This document shows, piece by piece, positions 8,632-17,785 of a DNA stretch of 64,000 bases (positions are counted from its first letter, which is position 1; every line of letters starts with the position of its first letter). Both the position numbers and the translations under genes were made by a program. The notes under the pieces were generated by a model. It saw only the letters and a list, made by a program, of their open reading frames with translations, had not been told where the DNA came from and did not search any database. This stretch comes from Lactobacillus amylovorus DSM 20531 (GTDB lineage: Bacteria; Bacillota; Bacilli; Lactobacillales; Lactobacillaceae), in contig NZ_CP017706.1 of the NCBI RefSeq assembly GCF_002706375.1, positions 310,001-374,000 on the forward strand. Reading direction: 5' to 3'.

Positions 8632-10092
8632 CTATCTAACTACCAAGTTGACGTAAAGCTTTTCCATTGAGTCAACTGGAGTCACATATAAATCCATTAA
8701 TACCGCGTCCTTGTCATTGCCTTGGGCCAAGCTTAAATCGCTAGGATCAAAATCGCGAATTACGTTTTGTGACTCTAATCCAGATAAGTAACTTACACGG
8801 TTAGCTTTAAATAAATCACGCCCATATTCGTTATTTGAAACCTTACCTAAAAAACTAGTTTCAAACGTTTGAGTAGTATTAGTACAAATTTCATCAAGTG
8901 TTCTAATAATTCTGTTTTTGCTAAAGTCTTTGGATTTTTCGCTAGTGAACTTAGTAAGTGAGTTAATATCTTGCTCAACCACAACGCGACTACCAGCCAA
9001 TGTGGTAAACACAATTTGTCCAGCGCTTAAAGCTTCAATAGTCTTATCATTATTTAGCTTAGGCTTAGCTTCTACAGCATCATCAAGTTGGGTATAAGTT
9101 AATGCTTGATCTGGTGTAGCACTAGCACTCATCCCAGCAAATCTAGCAGTGGCAATATTAGGAGTAATCACAGTACCATCGTTAAGCACGTAACCGTTCA
9201 GAACAGTTGATACACCTTCATAGTTGTAAGCCACACCAGTTGAATTAGGAACAACGGCACGAACCTTAATGCCGACATTTTCACGCAAAATCTTAATTTC
9301 TTCAGCTAAAAGCTTGTGAATATTGCTTGATTCTTCCCAACCAGCAGTAGTTGCTACAGCATAATATTCGTTTTCCAAGTAGTCATGCATGTCATCAACT
9401 ACATTATTAGTGCCATTAGTACCACCTGTTAAAGTAACGTTTGTAGCACTTTGAGTTAAACCATTATAAATTGCAGTATAAAGTGGATATTCTCCCTTGC
9501 CATTTAATTCCTTAGTAACATCTGCCGGAGTAGTACCAAAAGTAATGTCTACGTAGTCATTGTGGACTTCCAATTGGTCTTCCTTGGTTAATCCTGCTTT
9601 AGCAATTGCATCGGCGCTTGCCTTTGGTAAAGTGATTTTTACTTGATCAACTTGCTTAGTACCAAAGATAGTAGTTACAGTTACATCCTGAGTATTTGCG
9701 CCATCAACTAAAGGACTAGGAACAAAACTAACACTAATGTTATTGCCCTGTTCACCTTCATATTTTGCATTAATGGTATAAACACCTGTCTTAGTAGCAG
9801 TAGATTTAGCGCCACCAGTAAAATCGTTTAAAAGCAATACCGTTTCGGCACCCTTTAAAGCTTCATAAACTGGAGCCAATACCTCATCGGTGTTCTTGTG
9901 CCCAGTTAGCGCAGTAAAATCACTAGTAGCTTTTAATTCAATGATGCCATTCTTGCCCCAACCTAGAGGCTTATTTTGGAACATCAATAAACGGCCCAAA
10001 GGTGTGGTTAATACCGGCTTGCCATCACCTCGAACATTGATGTAAACACCCGGTCTTACTTTGTTTTGCATTCTCCAAGTTCCACCTGCCAT
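8632..10092 (-). CDS. Phage tail sheath protein, XkdK family
   Basis: A 486-residue contractile sheath subunit. The N-terminus 'MAGGTWRMQNKVRPGVYINV' is diagnostic of Gram-positive XkdK-type sheaths (N-terminal handshake strand and PGVY motif). The C-terminal domain includes 'VVVEQDINSLTKFTSEKSKD', 'IIRTLDEICTN' and 'FDPSDLSLAQGNDKDAVLMD', the usual inner-facing domain. This gene shows the phage has a contractile, myovirus-type tail. Confidence 0.95.
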   Translation of the reverse strand: MAGGTWRMQNKVRPGVYINVRGDGKPVLTTPLGRLLMFQNKPLGWGKNGIIELKATSDFTALTGHKNTDEVLAPVYEALKGAETVLLLNDFTGGAKSTATKTGVYTINAKYEGEQGNNISVSFVPSPLVDGANTQDVTVTTIFGTKQVDQVKITLPKASADAIAKAGLTKEDQLEVHNDYVDITFGTTPADVTKELNGKGEYPLYTAIYNGLTQSATNVTLTGGTNGTNNVVDDMHDYLENEYYAVATTAGWEESSNIHKLLAEEIKILRENVGIKVRAVVPNSTGVAYNYEGVSTVLNGYVLNDGTVITPNIATARFAGMSASATPDQALTYTQLDDAVEAKPKLNNDKTIEALSAGQIVFTTLAGSRVVVEQDINSLTKFTSEKSKDFSKNRIIRTLDEICTNTTQTFETSFLGKVSNNEYGRDLFKANRVSYLSGLESQNVIRDFDPSDLSLAQGNDKDAVLMDLYVTPVDSMEKLYVNLVVR

Positions 10093-10095
10093 TTA

Positions 10096-10299
10096 TTACA
10101 TACCTCCTTTAAATTCTTCAATTGCTTTCTTAGCTTCGGCAATTGTATAAGTTTTGTTGTCTTCCAACGCAACATTAATCAATGCTGTGTTGTTAGTCCC
10201 AGGGAATAAATTGGCTTGCTTAATTTGAGCTTTAGTATACTCAACTTCGGTGCGCTTAACTTTGATGTTATTCCCTGTTGTTTCCTTTTGTTCTTGCAT
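10096..10299 (-). CDS. Small phage protein upstream of tail sheath
   Basis: A 67-residue protein (begins MQEQKETTGNN, ends EEFKGGM) wedged between the tail terminator-like gene and the sheath; its start overlaps the upstream gene by 32 bases. Small proteins of this size occur at the same place in PBSX-like tails. No domain can be named; the repeated TYTIAEAKKAIEEF segment predicts a helix. The position suggests a tail-related role, but that is inference. Confidence 0.7.
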   Translation of the reverse strand: MQEQKETTGNNIKVKRTEVEYTKAQIKQANLFPGTNNTALINVALEDNKTYTIAEAKKAIEEFKGGM

Positions 10300-10693
10300 T
10301 TAAATCTAAACTCCTTTGTTTCAGTGAAAGATCTGGTTTGTACATTCGTAAAACGAGATCAAAATCATACGTCAACGTATGTTCATTAGTATCTACACTG
10401 AATTCACGATTTCTTAAATAAGCGAAATCAGGCAATACAGTTAGATTGTCCATTAGCAGTGCTTCCATCTCATCTAATGCTTCATTAGCATTTTCTTCTG
10501 GTGGAAAATAAACAACTTGAAATGGCATTTTCCTAGTTTCATAATCAAAAAGTTCTGGTTTTAGGACTGCATTTCCTGCTCTGCTTATGAAAAAGCACGG
10601 TTCATCAAACCCACTTGGCTGGTTCTCCGTGTAAATCGTTGTTTCTGGCGAGATACGAGCTAACTCATCCGCAATTCTTTCAATTATTGTCAT
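10268..10693 (-). CDS. Tail terminator-like protein (XkdJ/YqbJ position)
   Basis: A 141-residue protein with the pattern of phage tail terminator family proteins: 'IERIADELARISPETTIYTE', then FFISRAG, a FQVVYFP strand and a long 'ANEALDEMEALLMDNL' helix. Tail terminators cap the finished tube and mediate head-tail joining. It overlaps the HK97-gp10-like gene upstream by four bases and sits directly before the sheath cluster, as in Xkd operons. Confidence 0.75.
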   Translation of the reverse strand: MTIIERIADELARISPETTIYTENQPSGFDEPCFFISRAGNAVLKPELFDYETRKMPFQVVYFPPEENANEALDEMEALLMDNLTVLPDFAYLRNREFSVDTNEHTLTYDFDLVLRMYKPDLSLKQRSLDLNARTKGNNRE

Positions 10694-11091
10694 GATAGTA
10701 AATCCCTAAAAGCCCATAAGCCAGGTGTTATCAGATCAGGCAGTTGAGAGTTTATCGCATTCAAGGAATTCTTCATAAAGAATTGGCCTGGTACCCAGTT
10801 CTTGTGATTACGAGTTCTGTGGCCACTTTCAACATAGGAAGCATATTCAGTAGGATTACTTACTTTAACAACCCAGCCACCACCACTCACAGAAGGGCCT
10901 TCAGCAGTCCAAGCTTTACGTAAAGCGCCAGTATCAACAGGAGTATTGGTTTTGAGCGTTCTAATGGCTTGTACACCAATGCGCTTAGTGCTTTGGCCAA
11001 TCTCTTTTTTGAGTTGACCACTATCTATTCTTCCTTTAACACGACTAGCCCAAGCCTGAAATTCTGCATCGTCAACAGTTCCCAAACTCAT
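10690..11091 (-). CDS. HK97 gp10-like neck protein (XkdI)
   Basis: A 133-residue protein with the typical gp10 core: 'IRTLKTNTPVDTGALRKAW', where TPVDTGALR is the family's signature, followed by a 'VKVSNPTEYASYVESGHRTR' strand-turn. HK97-gp10 proteins form part of the neck or adaptor between head and tail. It overlaps both neighbours by four bases, pointing to translational coupling. Confidence 0.9.
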   Translation of the reverse strand: MSLGTVDDAEFQAWASRVKGRIDSGQLKKEIGQSTKRIGVQAIRTLKTNTPVDTGALRKAWTAEGPSVSGGGWVVKVSNPTEYASYVESGHRTRNHKNWVPGQFFMKNSLNAINSQLPDLITPGLWAFRDLLS

Positions 11092-11450
11092 GCTTTTTCA
11101 TCCCTTGCCATTGCTAACTCTTGATGTGAGTAATAGCCAGAATATCCTTTGCTAGAGCGCTTATATTTGACTGTATTACCGTTTTGATCAGTAATATAGA
11201 TAACCGCCCCAGCAGGAATATCAATACCATTACGGATTAGTAACTTAGCGTCCGCTTCATCAGTACCAAAAATAGTTTGAGTACCTGCAGATTGCCCTTT
11301 TAAAACAACTTTGCAAGGTTCATTTTCTACTATCGTAGTTTCAACACTATTGGTAATGTGGTTCTTAGTTACTTTTTTAGTACCAGTGATTTTGGCTCTA
11401 TCCGTCCATAACAAAGAGACTACCTTTTTTAAGCCTTCAAATTTGCTCAT
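11088..11450 (-). CDS. Head-tail adaptor, XkdH-like minor capsid protein
   Basis: A 120-residue beta-rich protein in the slot of the head closure/stopper protein (XkdH, SPP1 gp16-like). Visible elements are 'LLWTDRAKITGTKKVTKNHI', FGTDEADAKLLIRNG and the 'GAVIYITDQNGNTVKYKRSS' strand pair. It is positioned between the gp6-like connector and the gp10-like neck protein. Family assignment leans on position and general pattern. Confidence 0.7.
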   Translation of the reverse strand: MSKFEGLKKVVSLLWTDRAKITGTKKVTKNHITNSVETTIVENEPCKVVLKGQSAGTQTIFGTDEADAKLLIRNGIDIPAGAVIYITDQNGNTVKYKRSSKGYSGYYSHQELAMARDEKA

Positions 11451-11818
11451 TCTGGTAGCCTCCTGAAGTTGTTTAAGATATTAGTGTAATTATCCGTAAT
11501 AGGATTTAAGCCTTGCAGAGCTAAATAAATATCACTGACGGGCTTAAATGTAACACTGGTATCACCTTCATTTAGTGATTGAATGTTAGCAGCACTCTCG
11601 CCATCAAAAAATCCATTTACCTTAATTGCTTGAACTGTCATGTTAACCACTACAGTAGATAATTCATTAGGTAATTCATCAATTGGAATATTACAGTAAT
11701 TAGCAATGTCATTCATGATTTTATCAACTGTAAAATCAATGATCTTATCATAATCAGGATTTTCATTATTGTTAGGGATTAACAATTTAACTTGGTCAGC
11801 AATGTGTTCTTTATCCAT
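11447..11818 (-). CDS. Head-tail connector protein, gp6/gp15-like (XkdG region)
   Basis: A 123-residue, mostly helical protein following the capsid gene. The 'KIIDFTVDKIMNDIANYCNI' helix, 'ELPNELSTVVVNMTVQAIK' helix and 'ESAANIQSLNEGDTSVTF' stretch match Gram-positive phage head-tail connectors of the gp6/gp15 type, which sit on the portal ring to extend the DNA channel. It overlaps the next gene by four bases. Confidence 0.85.
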   Translation of the reverse strand: MDKEHIADQVKLLIPNNNENPDYDKIIDFTVDKIMNDIANYCNIPIDELPNELSTVVVNMTVQAIKVNGFFDGESAANIQSLNEGDTSVTFKPVSDIYLALQGLNPITDNYTNILNNFRRLPE

Positions 11819-11835
11819 TCAATCGCCGCCTTAAG

Positions 11836-12942
11836 CTATTTTACTAAAGCTAATAAATCTGACTTTGTGGTCTTACCTGTGTAGTCAATGCCGTGCTTAT
11901 CTAAGTAAGCCTTAATTTCTTCAACGGTATTAGCATCAGTAGGCTTTACATCAGTACTGTCAGCAGTTGGCTCTACATTAGCAGTATCGGCTTTCTTGCC
12001 AAGCTTTGATGAATCTGATAAGTCCTTAACACCAGTAGCATCACTAATAACAGCTTCATAACCTTTGGTCTTAGTACTCAACATAAGAACATCATCATAT
12101 GATTGTTCATAGTATAAGTAGTTGCCCGAAGTTAAAGCAGAAGGTTGGTCAAATCCAACGAATGAATATTTCTCAGGTGCAATTTGAATACCATTGCTAA
12201 TCAAGAACATATCAATTTGCTTAGCACCTTCTTTAAACTTTGAACCAACAGTGAAATCAAATGTAGTTTGCATCAAGTCTGATGGAACAACATGAATAGC
12301 AGATACTTCATCTAATGAGTGAACAGTACGAGTAATAGCTGAAGGATCAGAAATCACAATAGTGCGGTTCATAGCATCTGCACGCTTCAAAATTGCATTC
12401 ATCTTTGGAGTTACATAAAGGATACGACCTTCAGCAGGAATACGAGCTTCATCAAAGTTACTCATCATTTCATCAAATAACTTAAGGATATTCGTTTCAT
12501 CGACTGATTCAGTGTGAATGCCATCATCACCATCATAGTGAACCTTTTGTTGGTAAAGCTTTGAGAACATCTCTCTATCCTTTTCAGGCATTTTAGAATC
12601 CAAATTAAATTGACGAGTAATATTAGCAATTGAAACCACCATATCAGTTTCATCAACATCCAAAGGATCCACAAGAGTGCTCCAGTAACGTTCGTTGGTT
12701 AATTCGTATGAATCCCAGTCATTACTGTAATTAGCTGCAAAGCCTGTAATAGTTCTACGTTGACGGTCTTGACGACCTGCAGTAATGGTTAAACGTGGTA
12801 CTTTAATATGTTTTGCTCCATCAAACTTAACCATTGAGTTAGATGGTGAGTTCCATAAATCTGCACTATATAAGTGACCATCATAAAAAGCTTGTTGCAC
12901 AGCACTTTGGTATGCATCAGCATAGTTAATAACTTCTGCCAT
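11836..12942 (-). CDS. Major capsid protein with C-terminal HeH/LEM-like domain
   Basis: A 368-residue protein directly after the scaffold gene. The N-terminal and middle parts ('VINYADAYQSAVQQAFYDG', 'NERYWSTLVDPLDVDETD', 'EGRILYVTPKMNAILKRAD') fit the HK97-fold capsid proteins of Gram-positive phages. After a Thr/Asp-rich linker (about residues 315-338) the last 30 residues, beginning TVEEIKAYLDKHGIDYTG and ending KSDLLALVK, form a HeH/LEM-type helix-extended loop-helix motif, a small domain that may bind nucleic acid or decorate the capsid. No scaffold protease gene is seen next to it. Confidence 0.9.
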   Translation of the reverse strand: MAEVINYADAYQSAVQQAFYDGHLYSADLWNSPSNSMVKFDGAKHIKVPRLTITAGRQDRQRRTITGFAANYSNDWDSYELTNERYWSTLVDPLDVDETDMVVSIANITRQFNLDSKMPEKDREMFSKLYQQKVHYDGDDGIHTESVDETNILKLFDEMMSNFDEARIPAEGRILYVTPKMNAILKRADAMNRTIVISDPSAITRTVHSLDEVSAIHVVPSDLMQTTFDFTVGSKFKEGAKQIDMFLISNGIQIAPEKYSFVGFDQPSALTSGNYLYYEQSYDDVLMLSTKTKGYEAVISDATGVKDLSDSSKLGKKADTANVEPTADSTDVKPTDANTVEEIKAYLDKHGIDYTGKTTKSDLLALVK

Positions 12943-12956
12943 TTAATAAATCTCCT

Positions 12957-13496
12957 CTATTTCTTAAAAACATCAACCATAGCTTGAACCGGATCAGTAG
13001 TAGCAGGTGTTCCGTTGCTAGGTTCATAGTTCTGCTTAATACCTTCATCAAAGATGTATGGTGCAGTTTTGTGAATTTCCTTAATTTGCTCATCTAGTCC
13101 TGATAGGTTGCCTTGTTCATCAATTTTAACCTTGCCCATATCCAAGAAACCTTTGATTGCTTTGGTATCTCTGACCTTGCTTGCACTTAAAGCACGATCA
13201 ACAGCACTAGTAAGACGTGTTTGATTTAATTTATTAGTAAGATCCGCCGTGTCATTCTTATACTTGGTTTCCAATTCCTTGTATGAGTTTGACAGCTCTT
13301 CATTATCCTTAGCATTCTTACGCAAATTCTTTAAGTCTTTATCACGTTCAGCAATTTGAGCTTTCAAAGCATTGTTTTCTTCAATAATTGCATCATTACC
13401 AGACTTAGCATTATTAATATCTTCACCGTTTAAGTCCATAACGGCTTTGATTTGATCTTCATCAAGTCCTAAATCTTTAAGTTGATTTCTTTTCAT
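12957..13496 (-). CDS. Phage scaffolding protein, GP20 family
   Basis: A 179-residue, highly charged helical protein. It begins 'MKRNQLKDLGLDEDQIKAVM' and has a coiled-coil-rich middle ('NALKAQIAERDKDLKNLR', 'LSNSYKELETKYKNDTADL'), ending FDEGIKQNY and a short tail, the standard pattern of minor structural GP20/scaffold proteins. It assists capsid assembly and is removed before maturation. The gene is 14 bases upstream of the major capsid gene. Confidence 0.92.
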   Translation of the reverse strand: MKRNQLKDLGLDEDQIKAVMDLNGEDINNAKSGNDAIIEENNALKAQIAERDKDLKNLRKNAKDNEELSNSYKELETKYKNDTADLTNKLNQTRLTSAVDRALSASKVRDTKAIKGFLDMGKVKIDEQGNLSGLDEQIKEIHKTAPYIFDEGIKQNYEPSNGTPATTDPVQAMVDVFKK

Positions 13497-13594
13497 ATAA
13501 ATTCTCCTTACCTTTTACACGTTTTAATACGAGACCGCCCCTCACAAGGCATACAAAAAGAGCAGTTTTACGACTTACTCAGGTCAGACAATTA

Positions 13595-13771
13595 TTAATG
13601 TAATGTCCAATAAACATTAATTCCAAAAGTATTTTTTATAAAATGGACAAACCACACATTTATTAGAATTCCTATAACTGAAAGTACTACAAAAGCAATC
13701 ACTACAAGTAAGACTTGCAATGCAATTGTAAGCCACTCGCTATAGCGTATTTTGTTCCATAGATTTTTCAT
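13595..13771 (-). CDS. Small membrane protein between head genes
   Basis: A 58-residue ORF with a good RBS (GAGG seven bases before ATG). It starts MKNLWNKIRYSEWL and continues with a strongly hydrophobic stretch (about residues 14-45) predicting one long or two short membrane helices, then a short polar tail ending YWTLH. Its place inside the head gene cluster, right after the non-coding repeat module, is unusual: phage morphogenesis genes are normally contiguous. A role in superinfection immunity or as an accessory 'moron' is possible but unproven. Confidence 0.65.
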   Translation of the reverse strand: MKNLWNKIRYSEWLTIALQVLLVVIAFVVLSVIGILINVWFVHFIKNTFGINVYWTLH

Positions 13772-13780
13772 ATTTTTACC

Positions 13781-14062
13781 TCAAAAATGTAAGGAATGTA
13801 AGGAAAATGTAAGATCTCTCGTCCTTACTCTCCCAAAGGATTGCAAAGATTTTTTAAAAATTCTTACACCTTACACTGCCTTAAAACTATTAATAATACC
13901 CTTGTACTATATAATATATATATTTATTATTTATATTTTTTATATTAATGTAAGATGTAAGGTATATTATATAATCCCTAGAGCCACAAGGGATTAGGGC
14001 CTTACACAACCTTACATTTTTCTTACGTTTTTGCTCTAAGCCCTACTCTCCCAACGGTTTTG
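13781..14062 (-). repeat. Non-coding repeat module A (AT core with GTAAGG-type repeats)
   Basis: About 250 bp with no convincing gene. At least nine copies of TGTAAGG/CCTTACA-like words occur in both orientations (for example 13,787, 13,796, 13,807, 13,864-13,874, 13,948-13,962, 14,000-14,026) around a very AT-rich core (about 13,885-13,950). A 17-bp motif TACTCTCCCAAAGGATT lies at 13,826 and a near copy TACTCTCCCAACGGTTT at 14,044, the latter inside the last codons of the minor head gene. The same motif and layout recur at 24,290-24,660. Function unknown; iteron-type origin, regulatory site or spreading element are possible. Confidence 0.75.
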
Positions 14063-15096
14063 GCTGTAAGGCTTTTCTGGGCGGTAGCTTTTTTCCATTG
14101 TTCAAAAGTCATATTCCGCGTCCATTTACCTTTTCCAGTAATCGGATCACGATACCAGCGCGTTGGAATATCAGGCAAGTCTTTAATGTAACCACAAGTC
14201 GTGCATCTGCAGTAGGGATGCATCAGAGGGTAATTAATGCCTTCTTTTTTATTCTTAACGTCAAAGATACGTTCATCTAAATGAGCGCAAACATCGCATG
14301 TATGAGTTTCTAGCGTTGCTAAGTATTGATACTGTTCAATGTCTGAATCTTCGTAGAACTCTGCTGTAGCCTTTTCTGCAGCGTGTCCCATTTCAGTGAC
14401 AACTAAACGATGGATATTGGATTTAACCACACCTTGAAATTTGTCTCTTAACATTCGTTCAACACGATTGTAAGAGTATCCTAAAGCAGTTGATCTAAAC
14501 ATGACATCAGTTAACACTTCAGGCATTACTTTAGTGTAATTGTTCCAGATTCTTTTACTAAAATTGCTACCCTGCCAGGGCTGATAAACAATATCCTTTA
14601 ATTCTTGTTCATTAAAGTGAGCAAAATTAACATCTAAGCTACCTACTACTAAATATTTGTTGTAATTTTCCAATAGGTAAGTATCTTCATACCGTTTGGC
14701 TAAACCAATGGCCATATTATCTTCTTCATTATCAGCATATTTAGCGGCTAATTCTTGATATTGTCTGTACAATTCCTGAAGTCTAGCAATTCTAGTTTTA
14801 TAGTAAGCAGAGTTTAATTCTTTTTCAAAGCCACCAGCTCTAGCCTTGGCTTCAAACTCTGCCAGAGTCATATCAAATTTAGAAGTATCAATGGAATTTA
14901 AATAATCGGCCACTTGCTTTAGTGATTGATCATTTTCTTTAGCATATTTAGTTAACCATTTCTTAGATTCTTTAATAAATTCATTCTCAAGATCCTTAAG
15001 ACGAGACCGCATAGCGACTTCATATTCAGCAGTTGAAGCCATCTCTTTTTGTTTAGCTAAGAGAGCGCGTTTCTTCCAATATTCTTGTGAGTTCAT
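14023..15096 (-). CDS. Phage minor head protein, SPP1 gp7 / Mu gpF family
   Basis: A 357-residue protein with a long charged helical N-terminus and the conserved C-terminal Mu F domain. This contains 'LVVTEMGHAAEKATAEFYED', 'YQYLATLETHTCDVCAHLD' and MHPYCRCTT, with the paired Cys residues that typify the family. These proteins associate with the portal, enter the head and assist DNA exit. The gene is three bases from the portal gene. Its last dozen codons carry the shared 17-bp motif of the adjoining non-coding module, so its C-terminus (TVGRVGLRAKT) may have been acquired with that module. Confidence 0.92.
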   Translation of the reverse strand: MNSQEYWKKRALLAKQKEMASTAEYEVAMRSRLKDLENEFIKESKKWLTKYAKENDQSLKQVADYLNSIDTSKFDMTLAEFEAKARAGGFEKELNSAYYKTRIARLQELYRQYQELAAKYADNEEDNMAIGLAKRYEDTYLLENYNKYLVVGSLDVNFAHFNEQELKDIVYQPWQGSNFSKRIWNNYTKVMPEVLTDVMFRSTALGYSYNRVERMLRDKFQGVVKSNIHRLVVTEMGHAAEKATAEFYEDSDIEQYQYLATLETHTCDVCAHLDERIFDVKNKKEGINYPLMHPYCRCTTCGYIKDLPDIPTRWYRDPITGKGKWTRNMTFEQWKKATAQKSLTAKTVGRVGLRAKT

Positions 15097-15098
15097 AA

Positions 15099-16565
15099 TT
15101 AATCACTAGACTTCTTATTTGCCTTCTCTGGCTTATCAGAATCGTTTTTATTATCATTAGGGTAGTCTTCATCTTCAGGATTATTAAAGCTCTGAGAGGC
15201 TCTAAAACCGTCGCTATTTTGAATATCATTTTTTTGATGTTTAAGTTCCTGTTGCCAATCATCAACAATAGGATTTGATTTAGCAATTGCTTCTTTACTT
15301 GAGTAATTAGCAACAGTGGCAACTTCTTGAGCCTTGGCTAAATCATCTTGTACCTGGGTTCTAGTCCAAATCTGAGAGATTTTGAGGCTTTCAGCATCCC
15401 TAATACCCAAATGATTCATAATGGCTCTCACTAATTGACTAATGCCGCGTCTAAAGTTTGATTCTGTAATTCCAGCCTTTAGTTCCAAATGTGAATACAG
15501 CATCTTAATTGCTACACCGCTAGCATTGCTATTCTTAAAGTTAGCAGGATCAATGCCTTGACCATAAAGGAAGATATTTTCTTTGGTGGTCTGCAATACT
15601 GAATTTCTAGCTTCAACCGGAATATCAATCTGCAGTGTATCAATACCAGATTGATCACCATTACCTGCATTGTTAAATTTAACAGCCTTATTTTCCTTCA
15701 GATCATGCATAAATTTATCAAGCGATGTGCCGCCATAATTCTTAAGCACTAACACTACTTGTTGAATATCATCAATATCATTTAAGAAGCCATTATAAAT
15801 ATCATCATAGGCATCAATCAGACCCTTGCATTTCTTAAGCTCTGATAACTTAAGTTTATTCTTTGGAAATGCAATGAACGGGACACGCCCAAAATTATGC
15901 TTTAATACGTTACTTACACCAGTTTCATAACCAGCGCTCATATCATAGCTAGTAATATTGTTGTATGGCTCAAGGTCATCAAGGCTAGAAGTTGGTTGTT
16001 TAAAGAAAGTGGCCTCTTTATCGTTCCAGTATTCGTGAACTGTAAACAGCTTACCAGTATCAGGATCTAACTGCTTGTATGATCTCAATACACCTGACAG
16101 CTTATTATCTAAAGTAGTTGAGTAAATTGGCGTAATTTGATTAGGTGGAATAATTGCATATCTGAAGTTACCATCTTTATCAATCCAGTAATGAAGCCAT
16201 GCAACACCAGCATTACTTGCATCAATTACTAAGTTATTTACAGTTAAGGCAAAATCGTCACCTAGCGCTTCAGAAATATCTTCATTGTATTTCTCATTGC
16301 CCACATCAATCTGAGGGGGAACAGTAGCCACATAACCTGCTTCTTGATCAACAAGCAATTGATAGAAGTTCGATGGCACACGGTTATCAGCATGGCGTAG
16401 TGGATCGTCCTTGCCGTCCTTATTCAACTTGGCTTTGCCATCATTTCTGTTTGTAATGTCAGTTTCGTTTCTATAATATTTCAATGCACTTTCATAACTG
16501 TTGAAAAAATTAGCACGTTGCGTACTGGCATTTTTGATCAGCTCCTGCATTTGTTTTAATTCCAA
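15099..16565 (-). CDS. Phage portal protein, SPP1 gp6 family
   Basis: A 488-residue portal protein. The N-terminus (ALKYYRNETDI, 'HADNRVPSNFYQLLVDQEAG') and the middle ('YDDIYNGFLNDIDDIQQVVL', 'NIFLYGQGIDPANFKNSNAS', 'GVAIKMLYSHLELKAG') are characteristic of SPP1-type portals. The C-terminus is acidic and low in complexity ('NPEDEDYPNDNKNDSDKPE'), common in this group. The dodecameric portal is the DNA gate of the capsid and docking site for the terminase. It overlaps terminase by ten bases. Confidence 0.95.
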   Translation of the reverse strand: MELKQMQELIKNASTQRANFFNSYESALKYYRNETDITNRNDGKAKLNKDGKDDPLRHADNRVPSNFYQLLVDQEAGYVATVPPQIDVGNEKYNEDISEALGDDFALTVNNLVIDASNAGVAWLHYWIDKDGNFRYAIIPPNQITPIYSTTLDNKLSGVLRSYKQLDPDTGKLFTVHEYWNDKEATFFKQPTSSLDDLEPYNNITSYDMSAGYETGVSNVLKHNFGRVPFIAFPKNKLKLSELKKCKGLIDAYDDIYNGFLNDIDDIQQVVLVLKNYGGTSLDKFMHDLKENKAVKFNNAGNGDQSGIDTLQIDIPVEARNSVLQTTKENIFLYGQGIDPANFKNSNASGVAIKMLYSHLELKAGITESNFRRGISQLVRAIMNHLGIRDAESLKISQIWTRTQVQDDLAKAQEVATVANYSSKEAIAKSNPIVDDWQQELKHQKNDIQNSDGFRASQSFNNPEDEDYPNDNKNDSDKPEKANKKSSD

Positions 16566-17785
16566 GGGATGTAGCCTCCTTTCGCGTTTCTCGAATAAAT
16601 AGCATATCTTAAAGCATCCAATCGGTCATTATGTCTTACATCGTTTTCTTTCAAAGGTAGCCCCGTGGTTTCGTCCCAAGCGTATTGGTAAATTTCATTC
16701 ATCAAGCCTTGAGAACAAGATTCAGCAATAAAGAATTTGCCTTCACGCATCTTCTGCGCAACGCATTCAATACCTGGCAATATATTCTTGTTAGCATTGA
16801 TACAGTTGATGCCTGCCGTTTGAAACTCATTAACATTATCTGGTCTTGCTGAATCAGCATAAAAAATAAGATTGTGTCCAAACTCATCTTGTAAGTTCTG
16901 TGCAATCTTGACCCAATAGCTAATAAATTTATGTTTCTTTGTATAATCTCTTAAGACATAAGTATTTCCTTGATCGTCATCGCCAAGTAGCAAAATAGGA
17001 TTAGGGTGTTCATAACCCCAATCGCAGCCACAGTAATAATGCAAGCCTTTAGGAATCTTATCATCATCAATAACCATTGTGTCCTTATTAAAGTCCTGAT
17101 AAACAATACCTTCACCAGTTACCCACAAACCTAAAATATCACGATCGTAAAACATCCCTCTAGGCTTAGAAGCCTTAAGTGATTCAACATATTCTTTGTC
17201 TAAAAACGTGTTGTCATCAATGGTAAACGTATATGAAATAATCCCAGCTTTCGGATTTTTGTTATCAATGTAATCAGTCTTAAGCCAGTGCGTTGGGATG
17301 TCGGGGTTACTATCACAAATAATATGTGATCCCTCCATGGAACAACGATTACGAATTTCGTTAAATACCTCTTGATTTGCTAATGTTGCTTCGTTTATAT
17401 AAGCTCCATACGCAGTAAACCCACGTGCCCTAGTCAATCCAGCAATTGACGCAGTATAAACAGGAACAATATCAACGTCAAACAAGTGATAATGATTATG
17501 TTTGTCAGCTTTTAAATCTAAACCAAATTGGCGCGATAATTCAGCAATAATATTGTTATAAATCGAACCCGAACTAGCACCAGCTAAAATGAATTGTGGG
17601 TGCTTGTCATTTCGTTTCTTTGCTAAATTAGCAACACGACGCAGTTCATACATCAGCAAGATATTGTCTATGTAAGTTTTACCAGCACGAACAGCACCAA
17701 CATTGATCATCATTTTAAATGGAACTGTTAAATAAGTATGAAGAACTTCAGCCTGCTTAGGAGTTAGCACATCATTTAGAGCCAT
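16556..17785 (-). CDS. Terminase large subunit, PBSX/SPP1 type
   Basis: A 409-residue packaging motor. The ATPase part has the adenine/Walker A-like 'INVGAVRAGKTYIDNILLMY' and Walker B region 'FTAYGAYINEATLANQEVF'. The nuclease part shows GCDWGYEHPNPILLLG (first catalytic Asp), 'LIFYADSARPDN' and 'NDRLDALRYAIYSR' (third acidic cluster). It overlaps the small subunit by 14 bases and the portal gene by 10. It cuts concatemers and drives DNA into the prohead. Confidence 0.95.
   Translation of the reverse strand: MALNDVLTPKQAEVLHTYLTVPFKMMINVGAVRAGKTYIDNILLMYELRRVANLAKKRNDKHPQFILAGASSGSIYNNIIAELSRQFGLDLKADKHNHYHLFDVDIVPVYTASIAGLTRARGFTAYGAYINEATLANQEVFNEIRNRCSMEGSHIICDSNPDIPTHWLKTDYIDNKNPKAGIISYTFTIDDNTFLDKEYVESLKASKPRGMFYDRDILGLWVTGEGIVYQDFNKDTMVIDDDKIPKGLHYYCGCDWGYEHPNPILLLGDDDQGNTYVLRDYTKKHKFISYWVKIAQNLQDEFGHNLIFYADSARPDNVNEFQTAGINCINANKNILPGIECVAQKMREGKFFIAESCSQGLMNEIYQYAWDETTGLPLKENDVRHNDRLDALRYAIYSRNAKGGYIPWN

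Noticed and set aside
13752..13997. Plus-strand ORF in module A
   Set aside because: Its sequence is generated by the AT core and GTAAGG repeats; no RBS, no coding pattern, and it opposes the phage transcription direction.
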